From Pseudoclavibacter sp. RFBB5 (lineage in GTDB: Bacteria; Actinomycetota; Actinomycetes; Actinomycetales; Microbacteriaceae), in the NCBI RefSeq assembly GCF_002931555.1, contig NZ_PSTZ01000001.1:372001-436000 (forward strand): DNA of 64,000 bases. The letters are read 5' to 3'. The position numbers were made by a program, and so were the translations under genes. The notes beneath the pieces are model-generated. The model worked only from the letters and a program-made list of their open reading frames with translations, was not told the origin of the DNA and did no database searches. This document shows positions 43,657-52,238 of the stretch, one piece after another. Within the stretch, counting starts at the first letter, position 1. Each line of letters starts with the position of its first letter.

Positions 43657-43725
43657 CAGTCAGGGTGACGTGGCGTCGCTGAGTGCCCTTCATCACGGCG
43701 ATGCGACCCCTCGTCACCCTGACTG
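43657..43725. repeat. Dispersed inverted repeat, GTCA-GGTGACG type
   Basis: Arms 43657-43670 and 43712-43725 are exact 14-base reverse complements (CAGTCAGGGTGACG) around a 41-base loop. The arms match those of the element at 59864-59943 except for one base, so the two belong to one family. It lies between efeO and efeB and may lower efeB transcription. Confidence 0.75.
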
Positions 43726-43805
43726 ACGGGACTCCGGTCCGTGCTCGGATTTCCGCTGGAATCTCCCGGGACGGCACCACGTGAACCATCAGCAGAAGGA
43801 GCGCC

Positions 43806-45215
43806 GTGAGCGCAGGTGAGACCGGGCGCGAACCCGACGGCGCAAATGCGCGAGCAGGGAACGTGAGGTCCGGATCGACGGCGGCACGTCGGCCAGCGGC
43901 GAGCTCCGACCCGGTGGCGGACTCCGACCCGGCGGCTCCCGCAAGTGGTGGCCTCTCTCGACGCGGGCTGCTCGGGCTGCTCGGTGCGGGCGCCGCGGGC
44001 ATCGCCGCCGGCGGTGCCGGTGGCTTCGGTATCGCGGCCGCGACCGGGGCCGGTGCCAGCACTCACGCGGGCAGCGGCACCCAGTATCCGTTCTCCGGCG
44101 ACCACCAGGCCGGCATCGTCACGCCAGCCCAGGACCGGCTTCACTTCGCGGCCTTCGACGTGCGCGAGGGCACAACCCGTGAGGAGCTCATCGAGCTGCT
44201 GCAGGACTGGAGCTACGCGTCGTCGCGGCTCGTGCAGGGCCTCGACGTCTCAGCGTCGGGCGCCGTCGGCGGCTCCCCGCTCGCCCCGCCGGACGACACG
44301 GGCGAGGCCATGGGACTGCCTCCGTCGGCGCTCACCGTCACGTTCGGCTTCGGGCCGACGCTCTTCGTCGACGGCGACGGCGTCGACCGCTTCGGGCTCG
44401 CGAGCAGGCAGCCCGTGAAGCTCACGCAGCTCCCGCGGTTCTCGGGCGACGCCCTCCAGAGCGAGCTGTCCGGCGGTGACCTGTGCATCCAGGCCTGCGC
44501 TGACGATCCCCAGGTCGCGGTGCACGCCATCCGCAACCTCACGCGCATCGGCTTCGGCCGCGTCATCCTGCGCTGGTCGCAGCTGGGCTTCGGGCGCACC
44601 TCGTCGACGTCGACGAGCCAGGCCACGCCGCGCAACCTCTTCGGCTTCAAGGACGGCACGGCGAACGTCAAGGCAGAAGAGACGAGCGCCACCGCCGAGC
44701 ACGTCTGGGTCGCCCCGGGAGACGGCCCCGACTGGCTGGCCGGGGGCTCCTACCTGGTGGCGAGGCGCATCCGCATGATGATCGAGTCGTGGGACCGGGT
44801 GCGCCTCGAGGAGCAGGAGCAGATCATCGGCCGCGACAAGCGAGCCGGTGCCCCGCTCAGCGGCGGCGAGGAGTTCACCGAGCCCGACTTCGTGGTCGAG
44901 AGCGACACGACCTTCGGGCAGCCCGCCATCGACGCGAACTCGCACGTCGCTCTCGCCCACCCCGCGAAGAACGCCGGAGCCCGGCTCCTGCGCCGCGGCT
45001 ACAACTTCGTCGACGGCAACGACGAGCTCGGCCGGCTCAACGCAGGGCTCTTCTTCCTGTCCTACCAGCGCGATCCGGAGCAGTTCATCCGCGTGCAGCA
45101 GTCGCTCAGCACCGACCTCCTGAACGAGTACCTCAAGCACACCGGCAGCGGCATCTGGGCGATCCCGCCCGGCGCGCGCGACGGCGGCTACGTGGGGGAG
45201 ACGCTCTTCTCCTGA
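43806..45215 (+). CDS. efeB: Deferrochelatase/DyP peroxidase EfeB
   Basis: Heme peroxidase of the dye-decolourising family, exported folded by Tat; 469 aa. The twin-arginine motif SRRGLLGL is at 51-58 after an unusually long Ala/Arg-rich n-region of 50 residues, followed by an Ala/Gly-rich hydrophobic core. DyP motif GFKDGT near residue 280 and a C-terminal NFVDGNDELGRLNAGLFFLSYQRDP, the latter typical of EfeB (quoted in part: GLFFLSYQ). GTG 43806 is preceded by GAAGGAG. Third gene of efeUOB, oxidising Fe(II) or releasing iron from heme. Confidence 0.93.
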   Translation: MSAGETGREPDGANARAGNVRSGSTAARRPAASSDPVADSDPAAPASGGLSRRGLLGLLGAGAAGIAAGGAGGFGIAAATGAGASTHAGSGTQYPFSGDHQAGIVTPAQDRLHFAAFDVREGTTREELIELLQDWSYASSRLVQGLDVSASGAVGGSPLAPPDDTGEAMGLPPSALTVTFGFGPTLFVDGDGVDRFGLASRQPVKLTQLPRFSGDALQSELSGGDLCIQACADDPQVAVHAIRNLTRIGFGRVILRWSQLGFGRTSSTSTSQATPRNLFGFKDGTANVKAEETSATAEHVWVAPGDGPDWLAGGSYLVARRIRMMIESWDRVRLEEQEQIIGRDKRAGAPLSGGEEFTEPDFVVESDTTFGQPAIDANSHVALAHPAKNAGARLLRRGYNFVDGNDELGRLNAGLFFLSYQRDPEQFIRVQQSLSTDLLNEYLKHTGSGIWAIPPGARDGGYVGETLFS

Positions 45216-45239
45216 CCGCGCATACTCCACGCCCAGGCG

Positions 45240-45260
45240 GCTCATAGATGCTCCATAGAA
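45240..45260 (+). promoter_or_regulatory. Direct repeats, possible response-regulator site
   Basis: GCTCATAGAT and GCTCCATAGAA lie side by side; the CATAGA cores (45243-45248 and 45254-45259) are 11 bases apart, one helical turn. OmpR-family regulators bind such tandem repeats, and the next gene encodes one, so autoregulation is likely. Confidence 0.45.
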
Positions 45261-45279
45261 GAAAGAGGAGACTGGAGCC

Positions 45280-46029
45280 ATGCCTGCAACCGATCAGTCG
45301 AGCTCGCGGCTCGGCCCGAAGCTCACGGCGGCCGACGGATCCGCCATCCGAGTGCTCGTCGTCGACGACGAGCCCTCGCTCACCGACCTGCTCCGGATGG
45401 CGCTGCGCTACGAGGGCTGGGAAGTCCGCACCGCCGCGGATGGTGCCTCCGCGATCAAGGTCGCCCGAGAGTTCAAACCCCACGCCGCAGTCCTCGACAT
45501 CATGCTCCCCGACACCGACGGGCTCAGCCTGCTGCACCGCATCCGCGCCGACGACGAAACGCTGCCCGTGCTCTTCCTCACCGCGAAGGATGCACTCGCC
45601 GACCGTCTCGCCGGACTCACAGCGGGCGGGGACGACTACGTCACCAAGCCCTTCAGCCTCGAGGAGGTCATCGCGCGCGTCCGCGGCCTCGTGCGTCGGT
45701 CCATGCTCACGCAGGGCACCGCGAACGACCCAGTACTCCGCGTCGGCGACCTCAGCCTGGACGAGGAGAGCTACGAGGTTCGCCGAGGCGACGACCTCAT
45801 CGAGCTCACGGCCACCGAGTTCGAGCTGCTCCGCTTCCTCATGCGCAACCCCCGCCGCGTGCTCTCGAAGGCACAGATCCTCGACCACGTCTGGAGCTAC
45901 GACTTCGGCGGGCGAGAGACCGTCGTCGAGCTGTACATCTCCTACCTGCGCAAGAAGGTCGACGCCGGCCGGGAGCCCATGATCAGCACGGTGCGCGGTG
46001 TGGGGTACATGCTCAAGGCCACGGAATGA
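45280..46029 (+). CDS. OmpR/PhoB-family response regulator
   Basis: 249 aa. Receiver domain with D29-D30, phospho-acceptor D73 in VLDIMLPD and lysine in DDYVTKPFS; the C-terminal winged-helix domain has LTATEFELLRFLMRNPRRVLSK (quoted in part: TEFELLRFL) and GRETVVELYISYLRKK. An N-terminal extension of 22 residues precedes the fold. ATG 45280 follows GGAG. The stop overlaps the kinase start (ATGA). Resembles the MprAB/TcrYX class of actinobacterial envelope or antibiotic-stress systems; target genes may include the MFS exporter downstream. Confidence 0.95.
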   Translation: MPATDQSSSRLGPKLTAADGSAIRVLVVDDEPSLTDLLRMALRYEGWEVRTAADGASAIKVAREFKPHAAVLDIMLPDTDGLSLLHRIRADDETLPVLFLTAKDALADRLAGLTAGGDDYVTKPFSLEEVIARVRGLVRRSMLTQGTANDPVLRVGDLSLDEESYEVRRGDDLIELTATEFELLRFLMRNPRRVLSKAQILDHVWSYDFGGRETVVELYISYLRKKVDAGREPMISTVRGVGYMLKATE

Positions 46030-47570
46030 CCTCGCCCCTCGCCGGGCAGGGAGGGCATGCCGAAGCGGCCGCCCCGCAGGGCCGCGCACCGATGACGCTT
46101 CGCCGGAGGCTCGTCCTCGGCCTCGTCGCGACGCTCGTCACCGTCACCGCCGTCATCGGCGCCGTGAGCGTCTCGCTGCTGCACAACGTGCTCGTCGACC
46201 GGCTCGACCAGCAGCTGCTCTCTGCCAGCGACCGCGGACGCGAGGGCGCATCCGGTCCCGGCGACACGGGCGGGCCGCTGTCGCTCACGCCGAACGCGAC
46301 CTTCGTGCTGAAGCTTCCCGGCCAGGCCGAGGGCACGGTCGGGGCGGTCATCGACGGCGGCGAGGTCATCTCCGCCGGCGCCCTCGACAGCCTCGGCGAG
46401 GTCGTCATCATCTCGCCGAGCACCGCGGAGTCGCTCGCGAGCGTGCCCCTGGACGGGCGGGCGCACACGGTCACCGTCGACGGCATCGGCGAGGTCAGGG
46501 CGCAGGCGAGCGAAGGGCCCGCCGGGTACGGGGTCGTCATCGCCCTCCCGCTCGGCGACGTCAACGCGACGACCACCACGCTGAGTCTCATGATCGGCCT
46601 CATCGGGCTGCTCGGCATCGCGCTCGCCGCCCTGTTCACGTCTCGCTGGATCCGCGCATCCATGGCCCCGCTCGAACGGGTCGAGCACCTCGCGACCAGC
46701 ATCTCGAAACTGCCGCTCACCTCGGGCGACGCCGCGCTCGACGTGCGCGTCGACCCCCGTGACGCCGACCCTCGAACCGAGGTCGGGCGCATGGGGCAGG
46801 CGTTCAACACGATGCTCGGGCACATCTCCCGCGCCTTCACGGCGAGGGAGGCGAGCGAAGCGAAGATGCGGCAGTTCGTCGCGGATGCGAGTCACGAGCT
46901 GCGCACGCCCCTCGCGTCGATCCGCGGCTACTCCGAACTGACACGTCGCAGCCGCGCCGACCTGCCGGAGGACACGGCGCGCGCGCTCGAGCGCATCGAC
47001 TCGGAGTCCGTCCGCATGACCGCGCTCGTCGAGGAGCTCCTCCTGCTCGCTCGACTCGACGAGGGCGTGGAGGCCACTCGCGGCAGGGTCGACCTGTCCC
47101 TCATCGCCCTCGAGACGGTCGGCGACGCGGATGCCGCCTGGCCCGATCACCGGTGGAACCTCGATATCCCCGGCGAGCCCATCGAGGTGGTGGGGGTCGA
47201 GGGTCAGCTGCGCCGCGTCGTCTCGAACCTGCTGGCCAACGCCGACGCGCACACGCCGCCCGGAACCAACGTCACGCTGACGCTCGGCGTCGATGGCCGG
47301 TTCGCGATGCTCAGCGTCCTCGACGACGGCCCGGGCATCGACCCCGCCGTGCTCGGCCACCTCTTCGAGCGTTTCGTGCGCGGCGACACGTCGCGCGCCC
47401 GCGGCGAGACCGAGGCCGGTGACATTCCGGTGACCAGGGGAACAGGTCTCGGCCTCTCCATCGTGAAGAGCGTCGTGGATGCGCACGGCGGCACGATCGC
47501 CGTCGACAGCCGACCCGGCGCCACGCGCTTCACGGTGCGCCTGCCGCTCGCTGCCCCAGCCCAGGGCTGA
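46026..47570 (+). CDS. Sensor histidine kinase (HisKA class)
   Basis: 514 aa membrane kinase. Two hydrophobic segments (about 28-52 and 188-208) flank an extracytoplasmic sensor domain, followed by HAMP, HisKA with DASHELRTPLASIRG (phospho-acceptor H290) and HATPase with N box NLLANADAHT and G boxes DDGPGID and GTGLGLSIVKSVVDAHGG. ATG 46026 overlaps the regulator stop. An ATG at residue 23 (MTLRRRL) is an alternative start. Cognate to the upstream OmpR-type regulator; signal unknown. Confidence 0.95.
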   Translation: MTSPLAGQGGHAEAAAPQGRAPMTLRRRLVLGLVATLVTVTAVIGAVSVSLLHNVLVDRLDQQLLSASDRGREGASGPGDTGGPLSLTPNATFVLKLPGQAEGTVGAVIDGGEVISAGALDSLGEVVIISPSTAESLASVPLDGRAHTVTVDGIGEVRAQASEGPAGYGVVIALPLGDVNATTTTLSLMIGLIGLLGIALAALFTSRWIRASMAPLERVEHLATSISKLPLTSGDAALDVRVDPRDADPRTEVGRMGQAFNTMLGHISRAFTAREASEAKMRQFVADASHELRTPLASIRGYSELTRRSRADLPEDTARALERIDSESVRMTALVEELLLLARLDEGVEATRGRVDLSLIALETVGDADAAWPDHRWNLDIPGEPIEVVGVEGQLRRVVSNLLANADAHTPPGTNVTLTLGVDGRFAMLSVLDDGPGIDPAVLGHLFERFVRGDTSRARGETEAGDIPVTRGTGLGLSIVKSVVDAHGGTIAVDSRPGATRFTVRLPLAAPAQG

Positions 47571-47584
47571 GGGATGCGCGGGCG

Positions 47585-49051
47585 CTACACGGCGACCGGC
47601 GGCTGGCCGGCCCGCTCGGGCGCATCCTGGAAGGCCGTCCTCGGCACGAAGCAGAGCGCAGCTGCGGCGGCCACGGCCGTCAGCCCGCACACGGTCCACA
47701 CCGTGAAGTAGCCCGTGAGGGAGCCTGCCGTGCCGTCGCCTACGGCGGGGGCATTCGCCAGCGTGCCGAGCAGGGCGATGCCGAACACGCACGACGCCAT
47801 GGCCCCGCCCAGCGTCTTCACCGAGTTGGTCAGCCCGGTCGCGACGCCCGTCTGGGTTGCGGGGGCTGCGGCCGCCGCGGCAGAAGGAAGCGCCGCGACG
47901 AGCGCGCCGGACCCGATGCCCGCGATGACCATGTTGGTGACCGCCTGCACATACCCGTCGTGGAAGGGCAGGAACAGCAGGTACCCGGTTGCGACGAGAC
48001 CGCTCGCGCCGATCAGCGCGATGCGCGGTGCGAGCAGTTTCGTGACCTGCGCGTAGAGCAGCGCGCCGGCGACCATGGAGAGCACGTACGAGCCGATGAG
48101 GATCGACGTCTGGCCAGCGGATGCGCCCAGCCCGTACCCGTAGACGCTCGGGTCGGTGCGTGCGAACGTCGAGAGCGGCGCTTGCGCGCCGAGCACGCTG
48201 ACCCCGAAGAGGCCGGCCGTCAGGAACACGGGCCAGAGCGCCGGCGACTGGAAGAGGCGCACGTCGATGAGGGGATCCGGTCGGCCGAGCTCGACGCGCG
48301 CGAAGACGGCAAGCAGGGCGAGGCCGAGCAGCACGATGCTCCACGAGAACAGGTCCGCCGGACCGTTGACGCGCAGCAGGCTGAGCCCGCCGGTGAAGGA
48401 GATCAGCGCGAAGCTCAGGAGCAGGAGGCCCGGGTAGTCGAGCCTGCCGCCGACCGGGTTCGGGGCTTCCTTCACGCCGAACAGGATCACGAAGAAGCAG
48501 AGAGCAACCGCGACGGCCGGGATCAGCAGGAGCACCGGCACGGGGAGGGTTTCGGCGAGCGCGCCAGCGCTGAGCGCGCCGGCGACGGCCCCGAGTTGCA
48601 GCGCCGCGACGAGCACACCGGCCGAGGTGCGGGTGAGGCGCGCGGAGTTCGGGCGCTCGCGCGTGCGCGACCAGATGAGCGCGATCTCGATCGGCAGCCA
48701 GATGACGTAGAAGCCCTGCAGCGCCCAGGCGACGAGGAACATCCAGAACTCCTGCGCGAACACGAGGCCGAACGACGCCAGCGCAGTGACGGCCGTCGAG
48801 ACGAGCAGCACCTTGCGCTGCCCGAGCATGTCGCCCAGCTTCGCGAGTACCGGCACGACCAGTGCCGACAGCATGAGCTGCGCCCCCTCCAGCCAGTTGA
48901 CGTCGGCGTCGTGGATGCCCAGGTGCCGCGCGATGTCGGTGAGCAGCGGGGTGTAGTAGCCCTGCAGGATCCCGCTCGTGAACTCGACGAACGCGAGGAA
49001 GCCGACGATGCCGGCGATCGAGGCGAAGCCGGCGGGGCGGAGACGGTGCAC
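47585..49051 (-). CDS. MFS transporter, DHA-type
   Basis: Major-facilitator exporter, 488 aa from GTG 49051, with about 14 hydrophobic segments (DHA2-like). Motif A region LGDMLGQRKVLLVS, and PVLAKLGD before it. I prefer GTG 49051, preceded by GAGGAAGG; the frame also opens at GTG 49213, which would add 54 Pro/Ala/Arg-rich residues. Convergent with the histidine kinase (14-base gap). Likely drug or metabolite efflux; no adjacent substrate clue. Confidence 0.88.
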   Translation of the reverse strand: MHRLRPAGFASIAGIVGFLAFVEFTSGILQGYYTPLLTDIARHLGIHDADVNWLEGAQLMLSALVVPVLAKLGDMLGQRKVLLVSTAVTALASFGLVFAQEFWMFLVAWALQGFYVIWLPIEIALIWSRTRERPNSARLTRTSAGVLVAALQLGAVAGALSAGALAETLPVPVLLLIPAVAVALCFFVILFGVKEAPNPVGGRLDYPGLLLLSFALISFTGGLSLLRVNGPADLFSWSIVLLGLALLAVFARVELGRPDPLIDVRLFQSPALWPVFLTAGLFGVSVLGAQAPLSTFARTDPSVYGYGLGASAGQTSILIGSYVLSMVAGALLYAQVTKLLAPRIALIGASGLVATGYLLFLPFHDGYVQAVTNMVIAGIGSGALVAALPSAAAAAAPATQTGVATGLTNSVKTLGGAMASCVFGIALLGTLANAPAVGDGTAGSLTGYFTVWTVCGLTAVAAAAALCFVPRTAFQDAPERAGQPPVAV

Positions 49052-49297
49052 GTTGGTGCCTTCCTCGAGGGGAGCTGGGCGGAGCATCGGGCGACTGAGC
49101 TCCGACCCCTGCGCTGGCGGGGGTGGGGCCCGGGGTGGTGCGTCGTGCCGGACGGCTGCGGTGTCGTCCGTCGTTCCGGGTGGAATCACTGTACTGCCGC
49201 CGTCGCTCGCCACCTACCAACCGGTCTGTGCAATCTGGCCCCACTTCGGGGAACTGCGGAGGCGGAGGCGCTCAGGCGCGGCCGACGAGCACGGGAA

Positions 49298-50686
49298 TCA
49301 GAGCGAGCGCAGCAGGGACTCGTGGAAGAGCTTGCCAGCGCGGAGGCTGGCGATCGAGACGCGCTCGTCGACGCCGTGGATCGACGCGCGCTGCCTGGCA
49401 TCCATGGCGAGCGGCGCGAAGCGGTAGGTCGCGGGCGCGAAGCGCTGGAAGTGCTTCGCGTCGGTGGCGGCGAGCGTGATGTAGGGCGCGGCGACGGCCT
49501 GCGGGTAGGCGCGGCGTGCGGCATCGCGCAGCCGAGCGAACTGCGCATTGTCGGTCGGGGCGAGCGCCGTCGGCTCGTTCGGATCAGTGCAGCGGATGCG
49601 CACCTGCCGGTCGCGGACCGCCCGCCGCACGTGCCGAAGCGTGGAGGCGACACTCTCGCCCGGCGCGATGCGGCAGTTGAGGGTCGCGCTCGCGCTCGCG
49701 GGGAGCACGTTGTCGGCGGTGCCACCGCTGAGGCGTGTCGTCGCGAGGGTCGTCCGCACGAGTGCGGCCGCATCACCGCCGAGGCGGGCCAGCGTCTGCG
49801 CGGCGAGCAACGGGGCCCGCGTGAACGACTCGAGGATGACCCTGCCGCGGCCCTGGGCATGCGGGATGAACGTCGCGAACATCTCGCGGGCCGCCGGAGT
49901 CAGCCGCGCGGGGAACGGACTGCGTTCCACCCTCGTCACGGCCTTCGCGATGCGGGCCGTGGGCGTCAGTCCGGACGGCGCCGATGCGTGCCCCGCGTCG
50001 CCGCTCGCCTCGAGGATGATGTTCACCGACCCCTTCTCGCCGACCCCGATCATGGCCGCTGGCACATCGATGAACGGCAGGGGAGCATCCACGACGGCAC
50101 CGCCTTCGTCGAGCACCAGCCACGGCGTGAGGCCGCGCTCGCGGAACAGGGTCGCTGCCGCCGTCGCCGCTTCCGAGCCCGTCTCCTCGTCGCCACCGAA
50201 CCACAGGTACACGTCGCGCGCCGGCGCGAACCCCTCGCCGAGCAGCGCTTCGACGGCTTCCAGGATCACGCACAGCGGCCCCTTGTCGTCGAGCGTGCCG
50301 CGGCCCCACACAGAGCCGTCGGCGACGGTGCCCTCGAAGGGCGGATGCGTCCATCCCTCCGATTCGAACGCCGGGACGACGTCGAAGTGCGCCATGAGCA
50401 CCACGGGTTCACTCGAGCTGCCGGGCCCGGGTCGACCGCCGGTCTCGGCCATCGGCCAGCGGTACAGCACGCCCCGGTCGGTGACGGGTTCCCGTTCAAG
50501 TCGCTGGTGGGCCAGCGGGTACAGCTCCTCGATCAGGGAGAGGAAGTCCTGGAGCGGGGCAGCGTCGCGCTCCGTCATGTCCGCCGAGACGGTCTTCACC
50601 CGCACCATGCGCGACAGGCGCTCGGCGATGCCGGTCGCCTCGTCCGGGAGCTCGGAGCCGCGGCCCGACGCCTGGGGAGCAGTCAT
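49298..50686 (-). CDS. M20/M25/M40-family metallopeptidase
   Basis: 462 aa di-zinc peptidase or deacylase. Metal motifs: LMAHFDVVPAF (His, Asp), WGRGTLDDKGPL (bridging Asp), GGDEETGS (Glu-Glu catalytic pair) and a C-terminal AATDAKHF with His. The lid domain lies at about 205-320. Closest to the carboxypeptidase-S/dipeptidase branch. Probably leaderless: TAGACT (minus strand, 50693-50698) ends 6 bases before ATG 50686 and overlaps the 3' end of the marR gene. Confidence 0.92.
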   Translation of the reverse strand: MTAPQASGRGSELPDEATGIAERLSRMVRVKTVSADMTERDAAPLQDFLSLIEELYPLAHQRLEREPVTDRGVLYRWPMAETGGRPGPGSSSEPVVLMAHFDVVPAFESEGWTHPPFEGTVADGSVWGRGTLDDKGPLCVILEAVEALLGEGFAPARDVYLWFGGDEETGSEAATAAATLFRERGLTPWLVLDEGGAVVDAPLPFIDVPAAMIGVGEKGSVNIILEASGDAGHASAPSGLTPTARIAKAVTRVERSPFPARLTPAAREMFATFIPHAQGRGRVILESFTRAPLLAAQTLARLGGDAAALVRTTLATTRLSGGTADNVLPASASATLNCRIAPGESVASTLRHVRRAVRDRQVRIRCTDPNEPTALAPTDNAQFARLRDAARRAYPQAVAAPYITLAATDAKHFQRFAPATYRFAPLAMDARQRASIHGVDERVSIASLRAGKLFHESLLRSL

Positions 50687-50690
50687 GACG

Positions 50691-51224
50691 TCAGTCTAGG
50701 GAAGCGCGCCTGCCGGTGCCCTCGACGGTGCCCTCGACGTCGGCGAGCCAGCGGCCGAGGATGCGGGCGAGCGCGGCCCGGTCGTCGGCGCTCACGCCGG
50801 AGAGGAGCCGCTCCTCGTTCTCGAGGTGTCGCGTGTAGGCCTTGTCGATGAGGTCGAGCCCGCGCGGCGTGAGCTGCACGACCCGGCCTCGCCCATCCGC
50901 TTCGCTGGCCCGTCTGGAGACGAGGCCAGCGCCCTCGAGCCGGTCGACCCTCTTGGTCATGGCCCCGGTCGTGACCATGGTCGACGCGGCGAGCTCGCTT
51001 GGCGTGCGCTCGAACGGTGCGCCGGCCCGGCGCAGGGTGGCGAGCACGTCGAAGTCGCCCTCGCCGAGGCCGAATTCGCGGTAGACGCGGGTGAGCTCGT
51101 CGGTGAGGTGCAGGCCGATGCGGTGGATGCGCCCGATCACACCCATCGGGGATGCGTCGAGGTCCGGACGTTCGCGCGCCCACTCGGCGAGGATCTGGCT
51201 GACGCGGTCGTCGGGGGCGATCAT
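50691..51224 (-). CDS. MarR-family repressor
   Basis: 177 aa. Winged HTH in the middle with GLGEGDFDVLATLRRAG and TPSELAASTMVTTGAMTKRVDRL, then wing DGRGRVVQLTPRGLDLID (motifs quoted by blocks). N- and C-terminal helices dimerise. Probably leaderless: -10 TATGAT (minus strand, 51231-51236) ends 6 bases before ATG 51224. Divergent from an EamA exporter with two operators between them, so it likely represses both itself and the exporter until a ligand binds. Confidence 0.93.
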   Translation of the reverse strand: MIAPDDRVSQILAEWARERPDLDASPMGVIGRIHRIGLHLTDELTRVYREFGLGEGDFDVLATLRRAGAPFERTPSELAASTMVTTGAMTKRVDRLEGAGLVSRRASEADGRGRVVQLTPRGLDLIDKAYTRHLENEERLLSGVSADDRAALARILGRWLADVEGTVEGTGRRASLD

Positions 51225-51234
51225 GGTGCCATCA

Positions 51235-51269
51235 TAGCTTCCGTGGAAGCTAGGATGGCTTCCATGGAA
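51235..51269. promoter_or_regulatory. Twin MarR operators between marR and the EamA gene
   Basis: Site 1 (51235-51252) is TAGCTTCC-GT-GGAAGCTA, an exact 8+8 repeat. Site 2 (51260-51269) is TTCCATGGAA. Their centres are 21 bases apart, two helical turns. Site 1 overlaps both the marR -10 (51231-51236, minus strand) and the EamA -10 TAGGAT (51251-51256); site 2 covers the EamA start codon. Confidence 0.75.
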
Positions 51270-52238
51270 ACTACATGGCGTTGGATGCTCATCACGGCGA
51301 TCGCACCGATCGCCTGGGGCAGCAACTACTACGTCATGGGGTCATTCCTCCCGGCGGACGCGCCGCTCTGGGGCGCCGTGCTTCGCGCGCTGCCGGCCGG
51401 GCTTGTCCTCCTCCTCTTCGCCCGGAAGCTGCCGAAGGGCGCGTGGTGGTGGCGCGCCCTCGTGCTCGGCACCATCAACATGAGCGCCTTCTTCGCCCTC
51501 GTCTACGTCGCGTCGCAGCTGCTCCCGTCAAGCATCGCGTCGATGATCATGGCCGCGTCGCCCATCGTCATGATGGTCTTCGCCGTCTCCATGCTCGGCG
51601 AGCGGCTGCGCGTCCTGCCCGTCGTGGGAGCGGCCACCGGCCTCGCCGGGGTCGTGCTCATGCTCGCGACGGGAACGGGTGCCGTCGACTGGATGGGAGT
51701 CGCCGCATCCGTCGCAGCCATGGCGCTGGCGTCCTTCGGCTTCGTCCTGGTGAAGCGGTGGGGGAGCGGCGTCGAGCTGCTGCCGCTCACGGCCTGGCAG
51801 CTCGTGGGCGGCGGGGTCGTGCTGCTCCCCGTCGCGCTGCTCGTCGAGGGGCCGATGCCGAACTACGACGGGCCCGCGCTCGCCGCGCTCGCCTACGTCG
51901 GCCTCATCTCGACGGCGCTCGCCTACCTCGCCTGGTTCGGGGGACTCAAGAACCTCACGGCGGGGACGACCGGCCTGATCGGGCTCCTCAATCCCGTCAC
52001 GGGTGTCCTGCTCGGAACGCTTGTCGCCGGCGAGGTGCTCAGCTGGCAGCAGGGCGCGGGCATGGCACTGGTGCTGCTCGGCATCCTGCTTGGGCAGCCG
52101 ATCATCCAGCCGGTCCTGCGGCGAATCCGCGCAGGCGGGCCCAGAGCGGTGCCGAATGGGGCCGCGGAGTCGGGGACCCGGGGAGCCGCGGTGTCTGGGA
52201 CCCGCGCGGCTCAGCGCGAGAGGCTCAGGAAGCGGTAG
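51264..52238 (+). CDS. EamA/DMT-family transporter
   Basis: 324 aa exporter with ten predicted membrane segments in two EamA repeats; repeat 1 contains APIAWGSNYYVMGSFLP and repeat 2 the SFGFVLVKRWG and GLINPVTG-like GLLNPVTGVLLG. ATG 51264 lies 7 bases after -10 TAGGAT and is probably leaderless; ATG 51255 is less likely. Residues about 290-324 form a hydrophilic repetitive tail whose codons overlap the end of the convergent DHFR gene by 28 bases. Controlled by the divergent MarR. Substrate unknown; amino acids or drugs are common. Confidence 0.9.
   Translation: METTWRWMLITAIAPIAWGSNYYVMGSFLPADAPLWGAVLRALPAGLVLLLFARKLPKGAWWWRALVLGTINMSAFFALVYVASQLLPSSIASMIMAASPIVMMVFAVSMLGERLRVLPVVGAATGLAGVVLMLATGTGAVDWMGVAASVAAMALASFGFVLVKRWGSGVELLPLTAWQLVGGGVVLLPVALLVEGPMPNYDGPALAALAYVGLISTALAYLAWFGGLKNLTAGTTGLIGLLNPVTGVLLGTLVAGEVLSWQQGAGMALVLLGILLGQPIIQPVLRRIRAGGPRAVPNGAAESGTRGAAVSGTRAAQRERLRKR

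Noticed and set aside
49052-49213. MFS start at GTG 49213
   Set aside because: The 54 extra residues are low-complexity Pro/Ala and no ribosome site is seen; GAGGAAGG precedes GTG 49051. Not fully excluded.
45942-49244. A 1100-codon minus-strand frame and a 963-codon plus-strand frame in this region
   Set aside because: They shadow the histidine kinase, MFS and M20 peptidase genes and show no domain motifs.
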